From: an uncultured Clostridia bacterium
Lineage (GTDB): Bacteria > Bacillota > Clostridia > Oscillospirales > Acutalibacteraceae
DNA length: 64,000 bases
Direction: 5' to 3'
Assembly (NCBI GenBank): GCA_947572385.1
Contig: CANPBX010000001.1
Coordinates: forward strand, 1-64,000
Shown: piece after piece, positions 41,073 through 50,288 of the stretch
Position numbering within the stretch: position 1 is the first letter of the stretch
Layout of the letters: each line of letters opens with the position of its first letter
The notes under the pieces: generated by a model
What the model was told of the DNA's origin: nothing
Database searches by the model: none
What the model saw: only the letters and a program-made list of their open reading frames with translations
Translations under genes and position numbers: made by a program

Positions 41073-41981
41073 TTATACTGAGCGGAAGCCCTTGCCGATT
41101 ATCTCGCTTGTGTTTGTGATGAACATGAAGCACTGGGGGTCCACCTGCTTGCAGCGCTGGCGAAGGTGCACGGCCTCCCCCCGGCGGCAGGCGATAAGCA
41201 CCACCTTGCGGCCCTCGTGGGAGTAGGCCCCCATGGCGTCTATCACCGTTGAGCTACGGTTCAGGTCCTTTATGATATAGTCGCATATCTCCCCGGGCTT
41301 TGAGGTGACAATGGCGAAGAACTTGCACAGGTTTATGCTCTCGATCACCGAGTCCACCACGAATGCCTTCATAAACAGGCCCAGCAGGGAGAACAGCCCG
41401 GTCTTCATGCCGAAGAGCCAGCAGGCGGAGACGGCGATAAGTCCGTCGCTTACAAAGAGGGCCTTGCCGATATCGTCAAGGCCTGTGTACTTTTTAAGTA
41501 TCATCGCCACTATATCCGTGCCGCCGCTGGAGGCGTTATTGTTGAAAAGCAGCGCCGAGCCCACCGCCGGAAGCATTATTGCAAAGCAGAGCTCCAGAAG
41601 GGGCTGGTCGGTAAAGGGGGCCTCCATGGGGAAAAGCTTCTCCATGAGCCAGGTCTCCGCGGAGAACATCAGGCTGCTGTAGGCCGTCCAGAAGCCGAAG
41701 CCCCGGCCCAGGAATATGAAGCCCGCCGCCAAAAGGGCCATGTTTATTATCCACATCATGGTCGCCGGGGAGAGCCAGGGGGTCGGTATCAGCCGCCCCA
41801 ATATGATAGAAAGGCCGCTGACCCCGCCGGTGGTGAAGTTGTTGGGGAACTTGAAGAAGTATACCCCCAGGGACAATAGGAATATCCCCCCGTTGACTAT
41901 CAGGAACTGCTTCAGGTCTTCTCTTGTGGGGAGCCTTAGGCCCTTTGGCCCAGCCCCTTGCTTTGGTGACTCGCCGTCCAT
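41073..41981 (-). CDS. YitT family membrane protein
   Basis: 302 residues with five to six helices (NGGIFLLSLGVYFFKF at the start) and the family motif NNNASSGGTDIVAMIL. A C-terminal DUF2179 domain follows, with GAYSHEGRKVVLIACRR. Common in Firmicutes; transport or sensing of an unknown small molecule is assumed. Confidence 0.9.
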   Translation of the reverse strand: MDGESPKQGAGPKGLRLPTREDLKQFLIVNGGIFLLSLGVYFFKFPNNFTTGGVSGLSIILGRLIPTPWLSPATMMWIINMALLAAGFIFLGRGFGFWTAYSSLMFSAETWLMEKLFPMEAPFTDQPLLELCFAIMLPAVGSALLFNNNASSGGTDIVAMILKKYTGLDDIGKALFVSDGLIAVSACWLFGMKTGLFSLLGLFMKAFVVDSVIESINLCKFFAIVTSKPGEICDYIIKDLNRSSTVIDAMGAYSHEGRKVVLIACRRGEAVHLRQRCKQVDPQCFMFITNTSEIIGKGFRSV

Positions 41982-42074
41982 CTCTTATCCCTCCAAAATT
42001 TTGTATCTCTCCTATAGATTTTACCAGATCCGCCGGGATATTACAAGGTCTATTTTTTGAAATTTGGGGGATAT

Positions 42075-42108
42075 AAAAAACCGCCACCTGATAAAGTGAC
42101 GGTTTTTT
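42075..42108. terminator. Bidirectional terminator
   Basis: AAAAAACCGCCAC and GTGACGGTTTTTT form a 13-bp stem with one mismatch around an 8-base loop. It ends the sugar operon at 42122. Confidence 0.9.
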
Positions 42109-42121
42109 ATATCAAAGAAGC

Positions 42122-42961
42122 TTATCCAATAATCCCCTTCAGGAAGCCCACCGCCGCGGCGATATCCTTCCCCGGGTCGTCCCCCACCTCCCGCTCGATG
42201 GTGAGGAAGCCCTTGAAGCCGATGTCCTCCAGGGCCTTGAGGTAGGCCGGGAAGTCCACCACGCCCTCGCCCAGGGGCAGCTCGATGAAGGAGCTGCTGC
42301 CCAGCATTTCGGCCTCCGCCACGCCGTAGACTATCTCCGGCTCAACATAGCGCAGGCGCTTGCCGTCCTTGGCGTGGGTGTGAACGATGTAGTCCTTAAG
42401 GGTGTAGACCGCCTGCACCGGGTCGTCCCCTGTCACCATAACGAAGTTGGCGGGGTCCAGGTTCACAGCCACGCCGGTGGAGTGCAGGCCGTCCAGGAAT
42501 GCCTTCAGGGTATCGGCCTCCTCGGGGCCGGTCTCGATGGCGAAGTGGGCGCGAAGGCTGTCCGCGTACCGGGCCAGCTCACCGCAGGCCTCCTGCATTA
42601 TGCCATACCTGGGGTGTGAGCTCTCCTTTGGCACAACGCCTATGTGGGTGGTGACCACGTCTGTCTCAAGGTCCAGGGCGAGGTCCAGTATGCGCTTTGA
42701 GCGCTCTATCCTGCCGGGGTTTATCTCCGGGTCGTCGAACCGCCCGATGTCGCCGCACAGGGCCGAGACCGTCAGCCCCCTGTCCTTCACTGCCTTTAGG
42801 AGCTCCCGGCGCCTGTCTGGGGTCAGGTTCTCTGGGGCCAGCTCGCCGTCGGTGACCCTTATCTGCACGCCGTCCATGCCCAGCTCCTTGGCCTTGTCCA
42901 GGGCCTCCAGAACAGGGAGCCTGAAGCTTTCAAGCAGTACGCCTATGGGAAAGTTATACAT
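42122..42961 (-). CDS. Sugar phosphate isomerase/epimerase
   Basis: 279 residues, AP-endonuclease-2-like barrel: SLRAHFAIETGPEEADT (metal Glu), GVAVNLDPANFVMVTGDD (Asp), YIVHTHAKDGKRL (His pair) and a final FLTIEREVG with Glu. These four positions are the usual metal ligands. Last gene of an operon with a Gfo/Idh/MocA dehydrogenase, a pairing typical of inositol or keto-sugar pathways. Confidence 0.88.
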   Translation of the reverse strand: MYNFPIGVLLESFRLPVLEALDKAKELGMDGVQIRVTDGELAPENLTPDRRRELLKAVKDRGLTVSALCGDIGRFDDPEINPGRIERSKRILDLALDLETDVVTTHIGVVPKESSHPRYGIMQEACGELARYADSLRAHFAIETGPEEADTLKAFLDGLHSTGVAVNLDPANFVMVTGDDPVQAVYTLKDYIVHTHAKDGKRLRYVEPEIVYGVAEAEMLGSSSFIELPLGEGVVDFPAYLKALEDIGFKGFLTIEREVGDDPGKDIAAAVGFLKGIIG

Positions 42962-42984
42962 ATTTATCCTCCTGTTTTAAAATA

Positions 42985-43521
42985 TTACACATAAACCTTG
43001 ACTACGCACCGCTGGCCGCCGGACTTTATCGTCTCCAGCAGCTCCACCTCCGGCACACGCCCCAGCACCTGCTCCATAAGCCCCCGGACGTGGCCCAGGG
43101 TGCAAAGGCACCAGGTTTTTGAGATTTGCTCCGGGACGCGCTTGACGCAGGCGCAGTAGCACTCGGGGTAGATGAACAGCAGGCCGTCCTCTTCGGCCTC
43201 CAGGGTGACGTACTTCTCCTTCTCGTTGAAGACGCGGGCAAATTCCGACAGGTCTGCGGCCTTGCTGAGATACCCCCGCATCCGCGCCGCCAGGGCCGAG
43301 CCCGCCTCGCAGTGGCACCCGGCGCGGATATCCGCTGTCTCCTCCGGGGAGAAGCGCTCCTCCAGAAACTCGCACTGGGCCTTTGCCCAGGCAAATTTCT
43401 TCTTGTAGTCCGCGGACTTTGAAAGAGGGTGGCGCTGTGCAAACTCTATGGCCGCACTCTCGTCCAGCCTTGACAGGCTCTCATAGAGTCTGACAGCGTG
43501 GGCATTGTCATTTTTCGCCAT
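42985..43521 (-). CDS. DUF6144 family protein
   Basis: 178 residues: HPLSKSADYKKKFAWAKAQC, then RAGCHCEAGSALA, then YPECYCACVKRVPEQISKTW, CLCTLGHVRGLME, and a final VELLETIKSGGQRCVVKV. The ordered cysteines (CHC, CYCAC, CLC) suggest a metal or cluster site, and the fold is probably related to V4R-type sensors. Function unknown. It sits between the dehydrogenase and isomerase genes with tight spacing. Confidence 0.75.
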   Translation of the reverse strand: MAKNDNAHAVRLYESLSRLDESAAIEFAQRHPLSKSADYKKKFAWAKAQCEFLEERFSPEETADIRAGCHCEAGSALAARMRGYLSKAADLSEFARVFNEKEKYVTLEAEEDGLLFIYPECYCACVKRVPEQISKTWCLCTLGHVRGLMEQVLGRVPEVELLETIKSGGQRCVVKVYV

Positions 43522-43527
43522 AAAGTA

Positions 43528-44586
43528 TCAGCCCAGATCTATCTCATGGTGCTGCTCGGCAGAATCGTAGATAGCCTGCATCATCTCCGCCGTGATGATG
43601 ACCGTGTCAATATGTGACGGCAGCTTCTTTCCGGTCTTGACGCAGTCGATGAAAGCGTCTATCTCGTTCTGGAAGTGGTCGCGCATCTTGAACTTGGGGG
43701 TGTACTCCACCAGCGCCCCGTTCTCCGTGGTATAAAGGGTGAAGTCCGAGCCGTAGTGCAGCCGTATGCCCCCCTTGTCCCCCATGAAGTCGATGTAGGT
43801 CTCGCTCTCGCCGATGTTCTGGGCCCAGGCGCCGTTCAGGGTTATCACCGGGCCCTCGGTGCGTATCATGCCGGTGACGGAGTCGTCCACGTCATAGGTG
43901 CCGTTCTCCTTGTCGCTGCCCTGCTCGGCCCACATATCCACATAGGCGTAGCCCTTCATGTCACAGCCCAGCTTGCAGAAGGTCTCCCCGGTGACGGTCT
44001 TTACCTTGGGGTCCCCGCAGCAGTACATGACGATGTCCAGGTAGTGTACGCCCCAGTCGATAAGGGCCCCGCCCCCGGCTATGGCCTTGGTGGTGAACGC
44101 CCCTCCCAGGCCCGGGATGGAGCGGTGGGCCCTGAAGCTGGCGTAGACATGGTGTACGCTGCCCAGCTTCCCCCCGTCGATGTACTCCTTTATGCGGTTG
44201 ACGCTGTCGTTGAAGCGGTTCACAACGCCGATGTTCAGCACCCGGCCGGTCTCGTGCTGGACCTTCTGCATCTCCAGGGCCTCAGCGTAGGTGCGGGCCG
44301 CTGGCTTCTCGCAGAGCACGTCCTTCCCGGCCCGCAGGGCGTCGATGGCTATCTGGGCGTGGACGTTGTTTGGCGTACACACTGAAACGGCCTGTACCTC
44401 CGGGTCATTTAAGACCTCGTGGTAGTCCGCGACAGCCCTGCCGCAGCCGTACTGTGCCACGGCCTTCTGGGCGCGCTCCGGGATAATGTCACAGAAATAC
44501 ACTATCTCCGCCTCGGGATTGTTCATATAGGACGGGATATGGGCTGTGTTCGCGATGGTGCCGCAGCCGATAACTGCCACTTTCAT
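43528..44586 (-). CDS. Gfo/Idh/MocA family oxidoreductase
   Basis: 352 residues. NAD-binding MKVAVIGCGTIANTAHIPSY, the family motif CEKPAARTYAE, and LIDWGVHYLDIVMYCCG with the catalytic region. Its start overlaps the stop of a 49-codon gene (ATGA). With the isomerase downstream it likely oxidises a sugar or cyclitol taken up elsewhere. Confidence 0.92.
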   Translation of the reverse strand: MKVAVIGCGTIANTAHIPSYMNNPEAEIVYFCDIIPERAQKAVAQYGCGRAVADYHEVLNDPEVQAVSVCTPNNVHAQIAIDALRAGKDVLCEKPAARTYAEALEMQKVQHETGRVLNIGVVNRFNDSVNRIKEYIDGGKLGSVHHVYASFRAHRSIPGLGGAFTTKAIAGGGALIDWGVHYLDIVMYCCGDPKVKTVTGETFCKLGCDMKGYAYVDMWAEQGSDKENGTYDVDDSVTGMIRTEGPVITLNGAWAQNIGESETYIDFMGDKGGIRLHYGSDFTLYTTENGALVEYTPKFKMRDHFQNEIDAFIDCVKTGKKLPSHIDTVIITAEMMQAIYDSAEQHHEIDLG

Positions 44587-44732
44587 TTTGCTACCTCCTT
44601 TAAATACGCTTTAAGGATAGTCTTTATCTCCTCGATGGTATAGCTATCCTTTTCGCTGTTTGATTCAAATATCTCGATCAAATCGAACACTGCCGCTTTT
44701 GTGATGATAAGCTGTTCTCTTTCTGCAGGCAT
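44583..44732 (-). CDS. Small 49-residue protein heading the dehydrogenase operon
   Basis: MPAEREQLIITKAAVFDLIE, then IFESNSEKDSYTIEEIKTIL, ending KAYLKEVAK. GGAGAG lies upstream and the stop overlaps the dehydrogenase start by four bases, so the gene is translationally coupled. It is acidic, probably all-helical, with no signal or membrane segment. Codon choice looks native. I do not recognise a family. Confidence 0.7.
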   Translation of the reverse strand: MPAEREQLIITKAAVFDLIEIFESNSEKDSYTIEEIKTILKAYLKEVAK

Positions 44733-44778
44733 TATCGCACTCTCCTTTGGATTTTCGGGTAGCCCCGGTATTAGTGTG

Positions 44779-44807
44779 ATTATAACCTAAGCTGAGGGAA
44801 AAAGCAA
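44779..44807 (-). promoter_or_regulatory. Promoter of the four-gene sugar operon
   Basis: On the minus strand TTGCTT (44802-44807) and TATAAT (44779-44784) are 17 bp apart, about 47 bp before the start at 44732. Confidence 0.7.
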
Positions 44808-44868
44808 TAGGGAGAGAGAATGATCTCCCTCCCGGCTGAAAGCTTTTTTCAGTGGGGCGCGGCGCGTG

Positions 44869-45852
44869 TCAACCCCCCTTTTTCCTGACCGGGAGCAGCA
44901 GGTCCAGCTGCGCTACCTCCGGCTCGCCCTCGGGGGTCTCCTGGATGTGGTCGTGGTAGTTCAGGTGCTCCTCAAGGCAGCCGTACATATCCTCCGGGCT
45001 GTCGGAGCCAGCTATCTCGTACTCCTCATTTTCATACCCCCATTTGAACAGCCACTCCCACTCGTGGAAGTCGCCCATCTTTATGGCGTGGGCGGCGTAG
45101 GCGCCCCCCTTGAAGCTCTTCTTCTCCAGGGGCTCCGGCACGTCCATGCCGTCAGGTATCGTCACCCAGAACTCATAGCCGTACTCGCCGCCCTCGGGGG
45201 GAGGGTTGGGGGAGTTGAAGCCGTAGAGCCGGACGTCCCCGGTCTCCCAGAGCTTCTTTTCCCGGGCAAAGTCCGCTATCATCTGCCCGGCATGGTCCTC
45301 GGGGTCGGGCCCGAAGTACCGGGCCGCGGCGACTGTGGCGGCGGGCAGGTGGACTATGCGCACGTCTTTCAGCTTCATGTTCTCCTCGGCCTTCTGCAGA
45401 TCCTCCATTTTCCTTGCACGCTCCTTTTCTAATTCGTATGAGTTTGTGAGGGCCGGAAGCACAGCGCTGATATCCTCGTCCAAAAGCACGTCCCCGGCCG
45501 GGAGCCAGTACCGGCTTTTGAGCGAGCCCAAAAGCTCCCCGATCACGTCCCTCAGCACCCCGATGCTCTCCAGCTCCGTGCCCAGCTCCGAAAGCTTCTG
45601 CTGGAACACGTAGATGGCCCACTGGGCGCTGGGGTCGTCAAGGATAAGCTTCACCTCCCGAAGGGGTATGCGCAGGCGGCGCAGGACGATGACCTGCCGC
45701 AGCCGCCTTACGGCCTCCTGGTCGTACATCCTGTAGGCATACCCTTCTGCCCGGCTGCTCTCTATGAGCCCCTGCTCCTCGTAGTAGCGGAGCATCCGGG
45801 TGGAGAGCCCCAGGCTTCTCGAAACGTCTGTGACGGTCAGCATGTTTTCCAT
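44869..45852 (-). CDS. MerR family regulator with effector-binding domain
   Basis: 327 residues. The N-terminal MerR helix-turn-helix is LTVTDVSRSLGLSTRMLRYY, then EEQGLIESSR. A coiled-coil dimer helix follows. The C-terminal half resembles GyrI-like ligand-binding domains (AATVAAARYFGPDPEDH, YGYEFWVTIPDGMDVPEP). It would bend the long-spacer promoter found upstream of itself. Ligands of this subgroup are often drugs or peptides. Confidence 0.87.
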   Translation of the reverse strand: MENMLTVTDVSRSLGLSTRMLRYYEEQGLIESSRAEGYAYRMYDQEAVRRLRQVIVLRRLRIPLREVKLILDDPSAQWAIYVFQQKLSELGTELESIGVLRDVIGELLGSLKSRYWLPAGDVLLDEDISAVLPALTNSYELEKERARKMEDLQKAEENMKLKDVRIVHLPAATVAAARYFGPDPEDHAGQMIADFAREKKLWETGDVRLYGFNSPNPPPEGGEYGYEFWVTIPDGMDVPEPLEKKSFKGGAYAAHAIKMGDFHEWEWLFKWGYENEEYEIAGSDSPEDMYGCLEEHLNYHDHIQETPEGEPEVAQLDLLLPVRKKGG

Positions 45853-45875
45853 GGACCCACTCCTCTCTGGGTATC

Positions 45876-45906
45876 AGTATAAGGTGCGACACGATGTCCA
45901 AGTCAA
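45876..45906 (-). promoter_or_regulatory. MerR-type promoter with 19-bp spacer
   Basis: On the minus strand TTGACT (45901-45906) and TATACT (45876-45881) are separated by 19 bp, the over-long spacer typical of MerR-activated promoters. The spacer contains the dyad GACA-TCG-TGTC. It fits autoregulation of the gene at 44869-45852. Confidence 0.7.
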
Positions 45907-46039
45907 GGCGCAAATATGAACATTCTGTAAATGATTTTGGAAAAACCGGGGAAATTTTTAAAAGTTCGCTGAACCAGGCGAACTTTCCACTGTTTTCAGC
46001 CTTAGGTTGAAGGGAATATTTTACAGGAGGCGCAGGCTC

Positions 46040-46474
46040 ATGACATACATAGACCGTCTGAACAACTTCAACCGCTGGCTGGAGAGCAACTCCCTGCCGG
46101 CGAATTCGCAGCTGATGTACTTTAAGCTCCTGGGCGTATTCAACCGCGCCGGATGGCCCCGGTCGGTGCAGGTGGACACCCTGCGGCTCATGCAGCTGAC
46201 CTGCTGCCGCAAGGACGCGGCCTACAGGGCCAGGGACAAGCTGGTGGAGTCGGGGTTCATCAGCTTCTGCAGGGGCGGCAAGGGCAACCCCTCGAGATAT
46301 TTTCTGTCTGAAAAAACGACAGTATACGCGACCACAAACGCGCCCTCAAACGCGACACATATAAAGAACAAGAACAAGAATAAGACCAAGAGTATAGATA
46401 CCAGCCCTGTCAAGTCCTATGACATTAAGGACATCGAGGCGCTTGCAGGCCTGCGCCTGCCTGAGCACCTCTGA
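46040..46474 (+). CDS. Winged-helix protein, phage/plasmid replication-like N-terminus
   Basis: 144 residues from ATG 46040 (AGGAGG site). FNRWLESNSLPANSQLMYFK, then VDTLRLMQLTCCRKDAAYRA and RDKLVESGFISFCRGGKG form a winged helix like that of DnaD-like or replication-organiser proteins. The rest is a Lys/Asn/Thr-rich linker and a short C-terminal helix. It looks like a stand-alone remnant or cargo of a mobile element, though no integrase is near. A perfect 9-bp inverted repeat (45962-45970, 45979-45987) lies in its leader. Confidence 0.6.
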   Translation: MTYIDRLNNFNRWLESNSLPANSQLMYFKLLGVFNRAGWPRSVQVDTLRLMQLTCCRKDAAYRARDKLVESGFISFCRGGKGNPSRYFLSEKTTVYATTNAPSNATHIKNKNKNKTKSIDTSPVKSYDIKDIEALAGLRLPEHL

Positions 46475-46571
46475 GGACGAGCCTGTCAGCAGGCCCTGTC
46501 CCTCCGCCTGGCAGCTCCTTTCCAGCGTCTCAGGCCAGTCTACTACATTTCCAGCTTTCTGCCGACCGACA

Positions 46572-46606
46572 AAAGGCCCCCGGGGAGCCTGTCCCCAGGA
46601 GCCTTT
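46572..46606. terminator. Terminator between the winged-helix gene and gap
   Basis: AAAGGC...GGGGA and TCCCC...GCCTTT form an interrupted stem, serving the convergent genes on both sides. Confidence 0.65.
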
Positions 46607-46620
46607 CCTGTCTGCTTTAG

Positions 46621-47634
46621 TTAGATAGAAGCGAAGTACTTGATGGTGCGCACCATCTGGCTGGTGTAGCTGTTCTCGTTGTCATACCAGGACACGACCT
46701 GGACCTGATACAGGCCATTGCCTATCTCGGTGACCATGGTCTGGGTGGCGTCGAACAGGGAGCCGTAGGTGATGCCGATGATGTCGGAGGACACCAGGGG
46801 CTCCTCGGTGTAGCCGAAGGAATCGCTGGCGGCGGCCTTCATGGCGGCGTTGATGCCGTCAACAGTCACGTTCTCGCCCTTGACGACGGCTACCAGGATA
46901 GTGGTGGAGCCGGTGGGCACGGGCACGCGCTGGGCGGAGCCTATCAGCTTGCCGTTGAGCTCGGGGATGACCAGGCCGATGGCCTTGGCGGCGCCGGTGC
47001 TGTTGGGAACGATGTTCACAGCGGCGGCGCGGGCGCGGCGCAGGTCGCCCTTGCGGTGGGGGCCGTCCAGGACCATCTGGTCGCCGGTGAAGGCGTGGAC
47101 GGTGGTCATGATGCCGCTCTGGATCTCGGCGTACTTATTCAGGGTGTTGGCCATGGGGGCCAGGCAGTTGGTGGTGCAGGAGGCGGCGCTGATGATAGTG
47201 TCGCTGCTGTCCAGGGTGCCCTCGTTGACGGAGAACACGATGGTCTTCAGGTCCTTGCCGGCGGGGGCGGAGATGACGACCTTCTTTGCGCCAGCGTCGA
47301 TATGGGCCTGGCTCTTCTCCTTGGAGCAGTAGAAGCCTGTACACTCCAGGACGACGTCGACGCCGATCTGGCCCCAGGGCAGGTCCTTGGCGTCCTTCTC
47401 GGCATAGATCTTGATGGTCTTGCCGTCAACAGTGATGGAGTCCTCGCCGGCCTCCACCTTGTCGCACAGGGCGTAGCGGCCCTGGGCGGAGTCATACTTC
47501 AGAAGATGGGCCAGCATCTTGGGGCTGGTCAGGTCGTTGATGGCGACCACCTCGTAGCCCTCAGCGCCGAACATCTGGCGGAAGGCCAGGCGGCCGATGC
47601 GGCCAAAACCGTTGATTGCAACTTTTACAGACAT
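46621..47634 (-). CDS. gap: Glyceraldehyde-3-phosphate dehydrogenase, type I
   Basis: 337 residues. NAD site [20 protein letters not shown], catalytic Cys in [14 protein letters not shown] and active-site [20 protein letters not shown]. It is a single-gene unit with its own promoter, not in a gap-pgk-tpi operon. Oxidises glyceraldehyde 3-phosphate with NAD+ in glycolysis. Confidence 0.97.
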   Translation of the reverse strand: MSVKVAINGFGRIGRLAFRQMFGAEGYEVVAINDLTSPKMLAHLLKYDSAQGRYALCDKVEAGEDSITVDGKTIKIYAEKDAKDLPWGQIGVDVVLECTGFYCSKEKSQAHIDAGAKKVVISAPAGKDLKTIVFSVNEGTLDSSDTIISAASCTTNCLAPMANTLNKYAEIQSGIMTTVHAFTGDQMVLDGPHRKGDLRRARAAAVNIVPNSTGAAKAIGLVIPELNGKLIGSAQRVPVPTGSTTILVAVVKGENVTVDGINAAMKAAASDSFGYTEEPLVSSDIIGITYGSLFDATQTMVTEIGNGLYQVQVVSWYDNENSYTSQMVRTIKYFASI

Positions 47635-47677
47635 TGGAAAAACCTCCTAAAAGTTTATGGGTACTGAGCTTTCCTCT

Positions 47678-47706
47678 ATTTTAATACATTTCTTCCAAAA
47701 TTACAA
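47678..47706 (-). promoter_or_regulatory. gap promoter
   Basis: On the minus strand TTGTAA (47701-47706) and TAAAAT (47678-47683) are 17 bp apart, followed by an AGGAGG site before the ATG. Confidence 0.7.
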
Positions 47707-47762
47707 GTCCCTACCAATATTTTTATACGGGAAAAACGCGCGCCCCTCCCGAACCAACACAG

Positions 47763-47802
47763 GGGGCAGCCGGCTCCGGTACCCGGAGACAGCGGCTGCC
47801 CC
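47763..47802 (+). promoter_or_regulatory. Strong leader hairpin before an ABC gene remnant
   Basis: GGGGCAGCC pairs with GGCTGCCCC, and inside it CTCCGG with CCGGAG. It ends 10 bases before an AAAGGAG ribosome site. No T run follows, so it is more likely a leader structure than a terminator. Confidence 0.5.
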
Positions 47803-47824
47803 ACTGTGAAAGGAGATCATCAAT

Positions 47825-47865
47825 ATGAAAAAGCTCTGGCCCATGTTGAAGCCATACGCCATATG
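47825..47865 (+). pseudogene. Start of an ABC exporter gene, rest deleted
   Basis: After AAAGGAGATCATCAAT the codons read MKKLWPMLKPYAI, a typical first line of ABC exporter half-transporters. Beyond about 47865 the frame is no longer protein-like and runs into the 3' end of the convergent membrane-protein gene. Only the translation start and some 13 codons seem to survive. Confidence 0.4.
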
Positions 47866-47936
47866 TGGTCGTTCGGGATGGACCTGTGCCTATATTATAT
47901 CATATGCCGGGCCGTCTGTCAAGCCCGGCTTTCCAC

Positions 47937-48842
47937 TCAGCCGTCCGAATGCCTTGCCCGGGCGCCGTCCAGGGCCTTGTCCACGCCGGTCCTGTAGCAG
48001 TCCAGCATGAAGGACAGCACAAACAGGCATACCGAGAGCCTCGAGAGGGCGTATATGGCGGGGAGCTCGCCGTAGTAGGTCCTGCCCATGACGGCAAGGG
48101 CCACGTTTGAGAGGTCGTAGGGTATCACCAGCGCCGACGCAAGGCCGCCGTATATAAACAGCCTCCGGGCGGCCTCCCGCTCCCCGGCCCCTGCCAGCAC
48201 CCGGCACAGCGCCGTAAGGCTCATGAGCAGGAAGACAGTTGAGAACACGGAGAAAAGGTTCTCCACCAGGGAGGCGGACCTCGCGTGGAACACGTACACC
48301 ACCACCAGCAGGCTCAGCCCCCACAGCACCCCCGGCAGGTACAGCAGGGGGGCCTTTTTGTAGGGCTCGCGGCCCAGGGCCATCCAGAGGGCCGTGAGTA
48401 TGTGGAGAAAGCCGGCCGCGATGGACAGCGCCGCCAGGAGCAGGTGCATCCAGCCCCCTGTGGTGGAGTCGAACTGGTTCATGCCGAACCTCACATAGCT
48501 CATATAGTCCTTGAGCATATAGGCCCCCCCGACCAGCAGCACCCCGCCGGAAAAGCCCGCGAAGCCCACGGTCCCCCTTGCTGGCCCCGGGGCTTTGGCA
48601 GGCTCCGGGCCCCTCCCTGTGAAGGCCCGGGAGTTCCGGAAGAAGAACGCCCCGGCAAGAACAGCCGCCGCCGCTGGCAGCAGCAGGCTCAGCCAGGCAA
48701 GGACCTCCCCCGCCCCGGTGTAAAAGCCTGTTTCAAAATCGAAGAAGGCGCACATCTGTATGAGACGGAGGGCCAGCCCCAGGGGTATCCCGCAGGCCGC
48801 CAGCTCTAAGCCCAGCTTTATAGTGGGCCCTTTTTTATCCAT
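47937..48842 (-). CDS. Integral membrane protein of unknown function
   Basis: 301 residues with seven to eight predicted helices, for example LSLLLPAAAAVLAGAFFF and YLPGVLWGLSLLVVVYVF. No known motif is recognised. The gene stands alone between gap and citrate synthase on the same strand. Confidence 0.7.
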   Translation of the reverse strand: MDKKGPTIKLGLELAACGIPLGLALRLIQMCAFFDFETGFYTGAGEVLAWLSLLLPAAAAVLAGAFFFRNSRAFTGRGPEPAKAPGPARGTVGFAGFSGGVLLVGGAYMLKDYMSYVRFGMNQFDSTTGGWMHLLLAALSIAAGFLHILTALWMALGREPYKKAPLLYLPGVLWGLSLLVVVYVFHARSASLVENLFSVFSTVFLLMSLTALCRVLAGAGEREAARRLFIYGGLASALVIPYDLSNVALAVMGRTYYGELPAIYALSRLSVCLFVLSFMLDCYRTGVDKALDGARARHSDG

Positions 48843-48911
48843 ATATAGATCCCTCCCGATCCAAAGTCTTGGGACTATTATAACATATTTCCGGGAGTTT
48901 TCAAATAGAAT

Positions 48912-50288
48912 TTACTGTACCTTTCTTTCCCGGAAGGGCACATACCTCTGCTTCACCGGAAGGGCCCTGTACGCCGGGCGCATTATCCTGCCCCCCGTGG
49001 TGAGCTCCTCTATCCTGTGGGCGCACCAGCCAGCTATCCTCGACACGGCGAACATGGGGGTAAAGAGGTCCTCGGGTATGCCCAGCATCTCATACACCAG
49101 CCCCGAGTAGAAGTCCACATTCGCGCTTATGACCTTCTCGCTGCCGGTCACCTTCAGGAAGGCCCTGGGGGCAAGGCGCTCCACCAGCTCGTAGAGCCCC
49201 AGCCTGTCCCCGTAGCCCTTCTCCCCGGCAAGGAGCTTCGCCTTTTCCTTGAGTATCACCGCCCGGGGGTCAGAGAGGGTGTAGATGGCGTGGCCCACGC
49301 CGTAGATGAGCCCGCTGCCGTCGTGGGCCTCCCCCCGGAGTATCCTCTCAAGGTAAGCCTCCACCTCATCCTCGTCCTTCCAGTCCCGCACGCTCTCCAT
49401 CATCTCCCTCATCATGCTCATGACCCGGTGGTTCGCCCCCCCGTGCCTGTAGCCCTTCAGGGACCCCACCGCGGCGCCTATGGCCGAGTATATGTCCGTG
49501 CCCGCGGAGGTGAGCACCCTTGTGGTGAAGGTGGAGTTGTTGCCGCCGCCGTGCTCCGCGTGGAGCACCATGCACAGGTCCAGAAGCTCCGCCTCGGCCC
49601 TTGTGAACCGCTTATCCGGGCGCAGGGCGTTGAGGATGGCCTCGGCGGTGCAGTGGCCCGGCTCGTAGGGGTGGAAGAACATGCTCTCCCGGTCAAAATG
49701 CCTGCGCTTCACCTGGTAGGCATAGGCCATTATGGAGGGCATGCGGGCTATCAGGGATATGCTCTGGCGCATATTGTTCTCAAGGGAGGCGTCCTCCGGG
49801 TCGTCGTCGTAGGAGTAGAGGGCCATCACCGAGCGGGAGAGCTTGTTCATGATATTCTTTGAGGGGGCTTTCAGTATCATGTCCTCGGGGAAGTATTCGG
49901 GCAGCTCCCTGTTGTCATACAGCAGGCCGCACATGCGCTTATACTGGCGCTGGTCCGGGAGCTTCCCGAAGATGAGCAGCCATGCCACCTCCTCAAAGCC
50001 GAAGCGCCCCTCGGCGGCGCAGCCCTCCACTATGTCCCCGATATCTATGCCCCGGTAGGTGAGCCGCCCCCTGTCCGGGACCCTGTCGCCGTCGTCGATA
50101 AGGTAGCCGTGGACGTTGCAAACATGGGTGAGCCCCGCCATGACCCCGGTGCCGTCGGCGTTCCTGAGGCCCCTCTTCACGTCGAAGCGCTCGAACTCCC
50201 GGCGGCTTATGGAGTTGTTTCTCCTGTATTCCTCGCAGAGCTCGGAGATAGTGGTGCTCTCGGGGCTCTCCTTATTCAGTCGCTGCAT
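48912..50288 (-). CDS. Citrate synthase
   Basis: 458 residues with the catalytic His in VLHAEHGGGNNSTFTTR, the second His in YGVGHAIYTLSDPRAVIL and the substrate loop GYRHGGANHRVMSMM. It condenses acetyl-CoA and oxaloacetate. In anaerobic Clostridia it usually serves glutamate synthesis through a partial cycle. The slightly long N-terminus is common in Firmicutes. No aconitase or isocitrate dehydrogenase is adjacent. Confidence 0.93.
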   Translation of the reverse strand: MQRLNKESPESTTISELCEEYRRNNSISRREFERFDVKRGLRNADGTGVMAGLTHVCNVHGYLIDDGDRVPDRGRLTYRGIDIGDIVEGCAAEGRFGFEEVAWLLIFGKLPDQRQYKRMCGLLYDNRELPEYFPEDMILKAPSKNIMNKLSRSVMALYSYDDDPEDASLENNMRQSISLIARMPSIMAYAYQVKRRHFDRESMFFHPYEPGHCTAEAILNALRPDKRFTRAEAELLDLCMVLHAEHGGGNNSTFTTRVLTSAGTDIYSAIGAAVGSLKGYRHGGANHRVMSMMREMMESVRDWKDEDEVEAYLERILRGEAHDGSGLIYGVGHAIYTLSDPRAVILKEKAKLLAGEKGYGDRLGLYELVERLAPRAFLKVTGSEKVISANVDFYSGLVYEMLGIPEDLFTPMFAVSRIAGWCAHRIEELTTGGRIMRPAYRALPVKQRYVPFRERKVQ

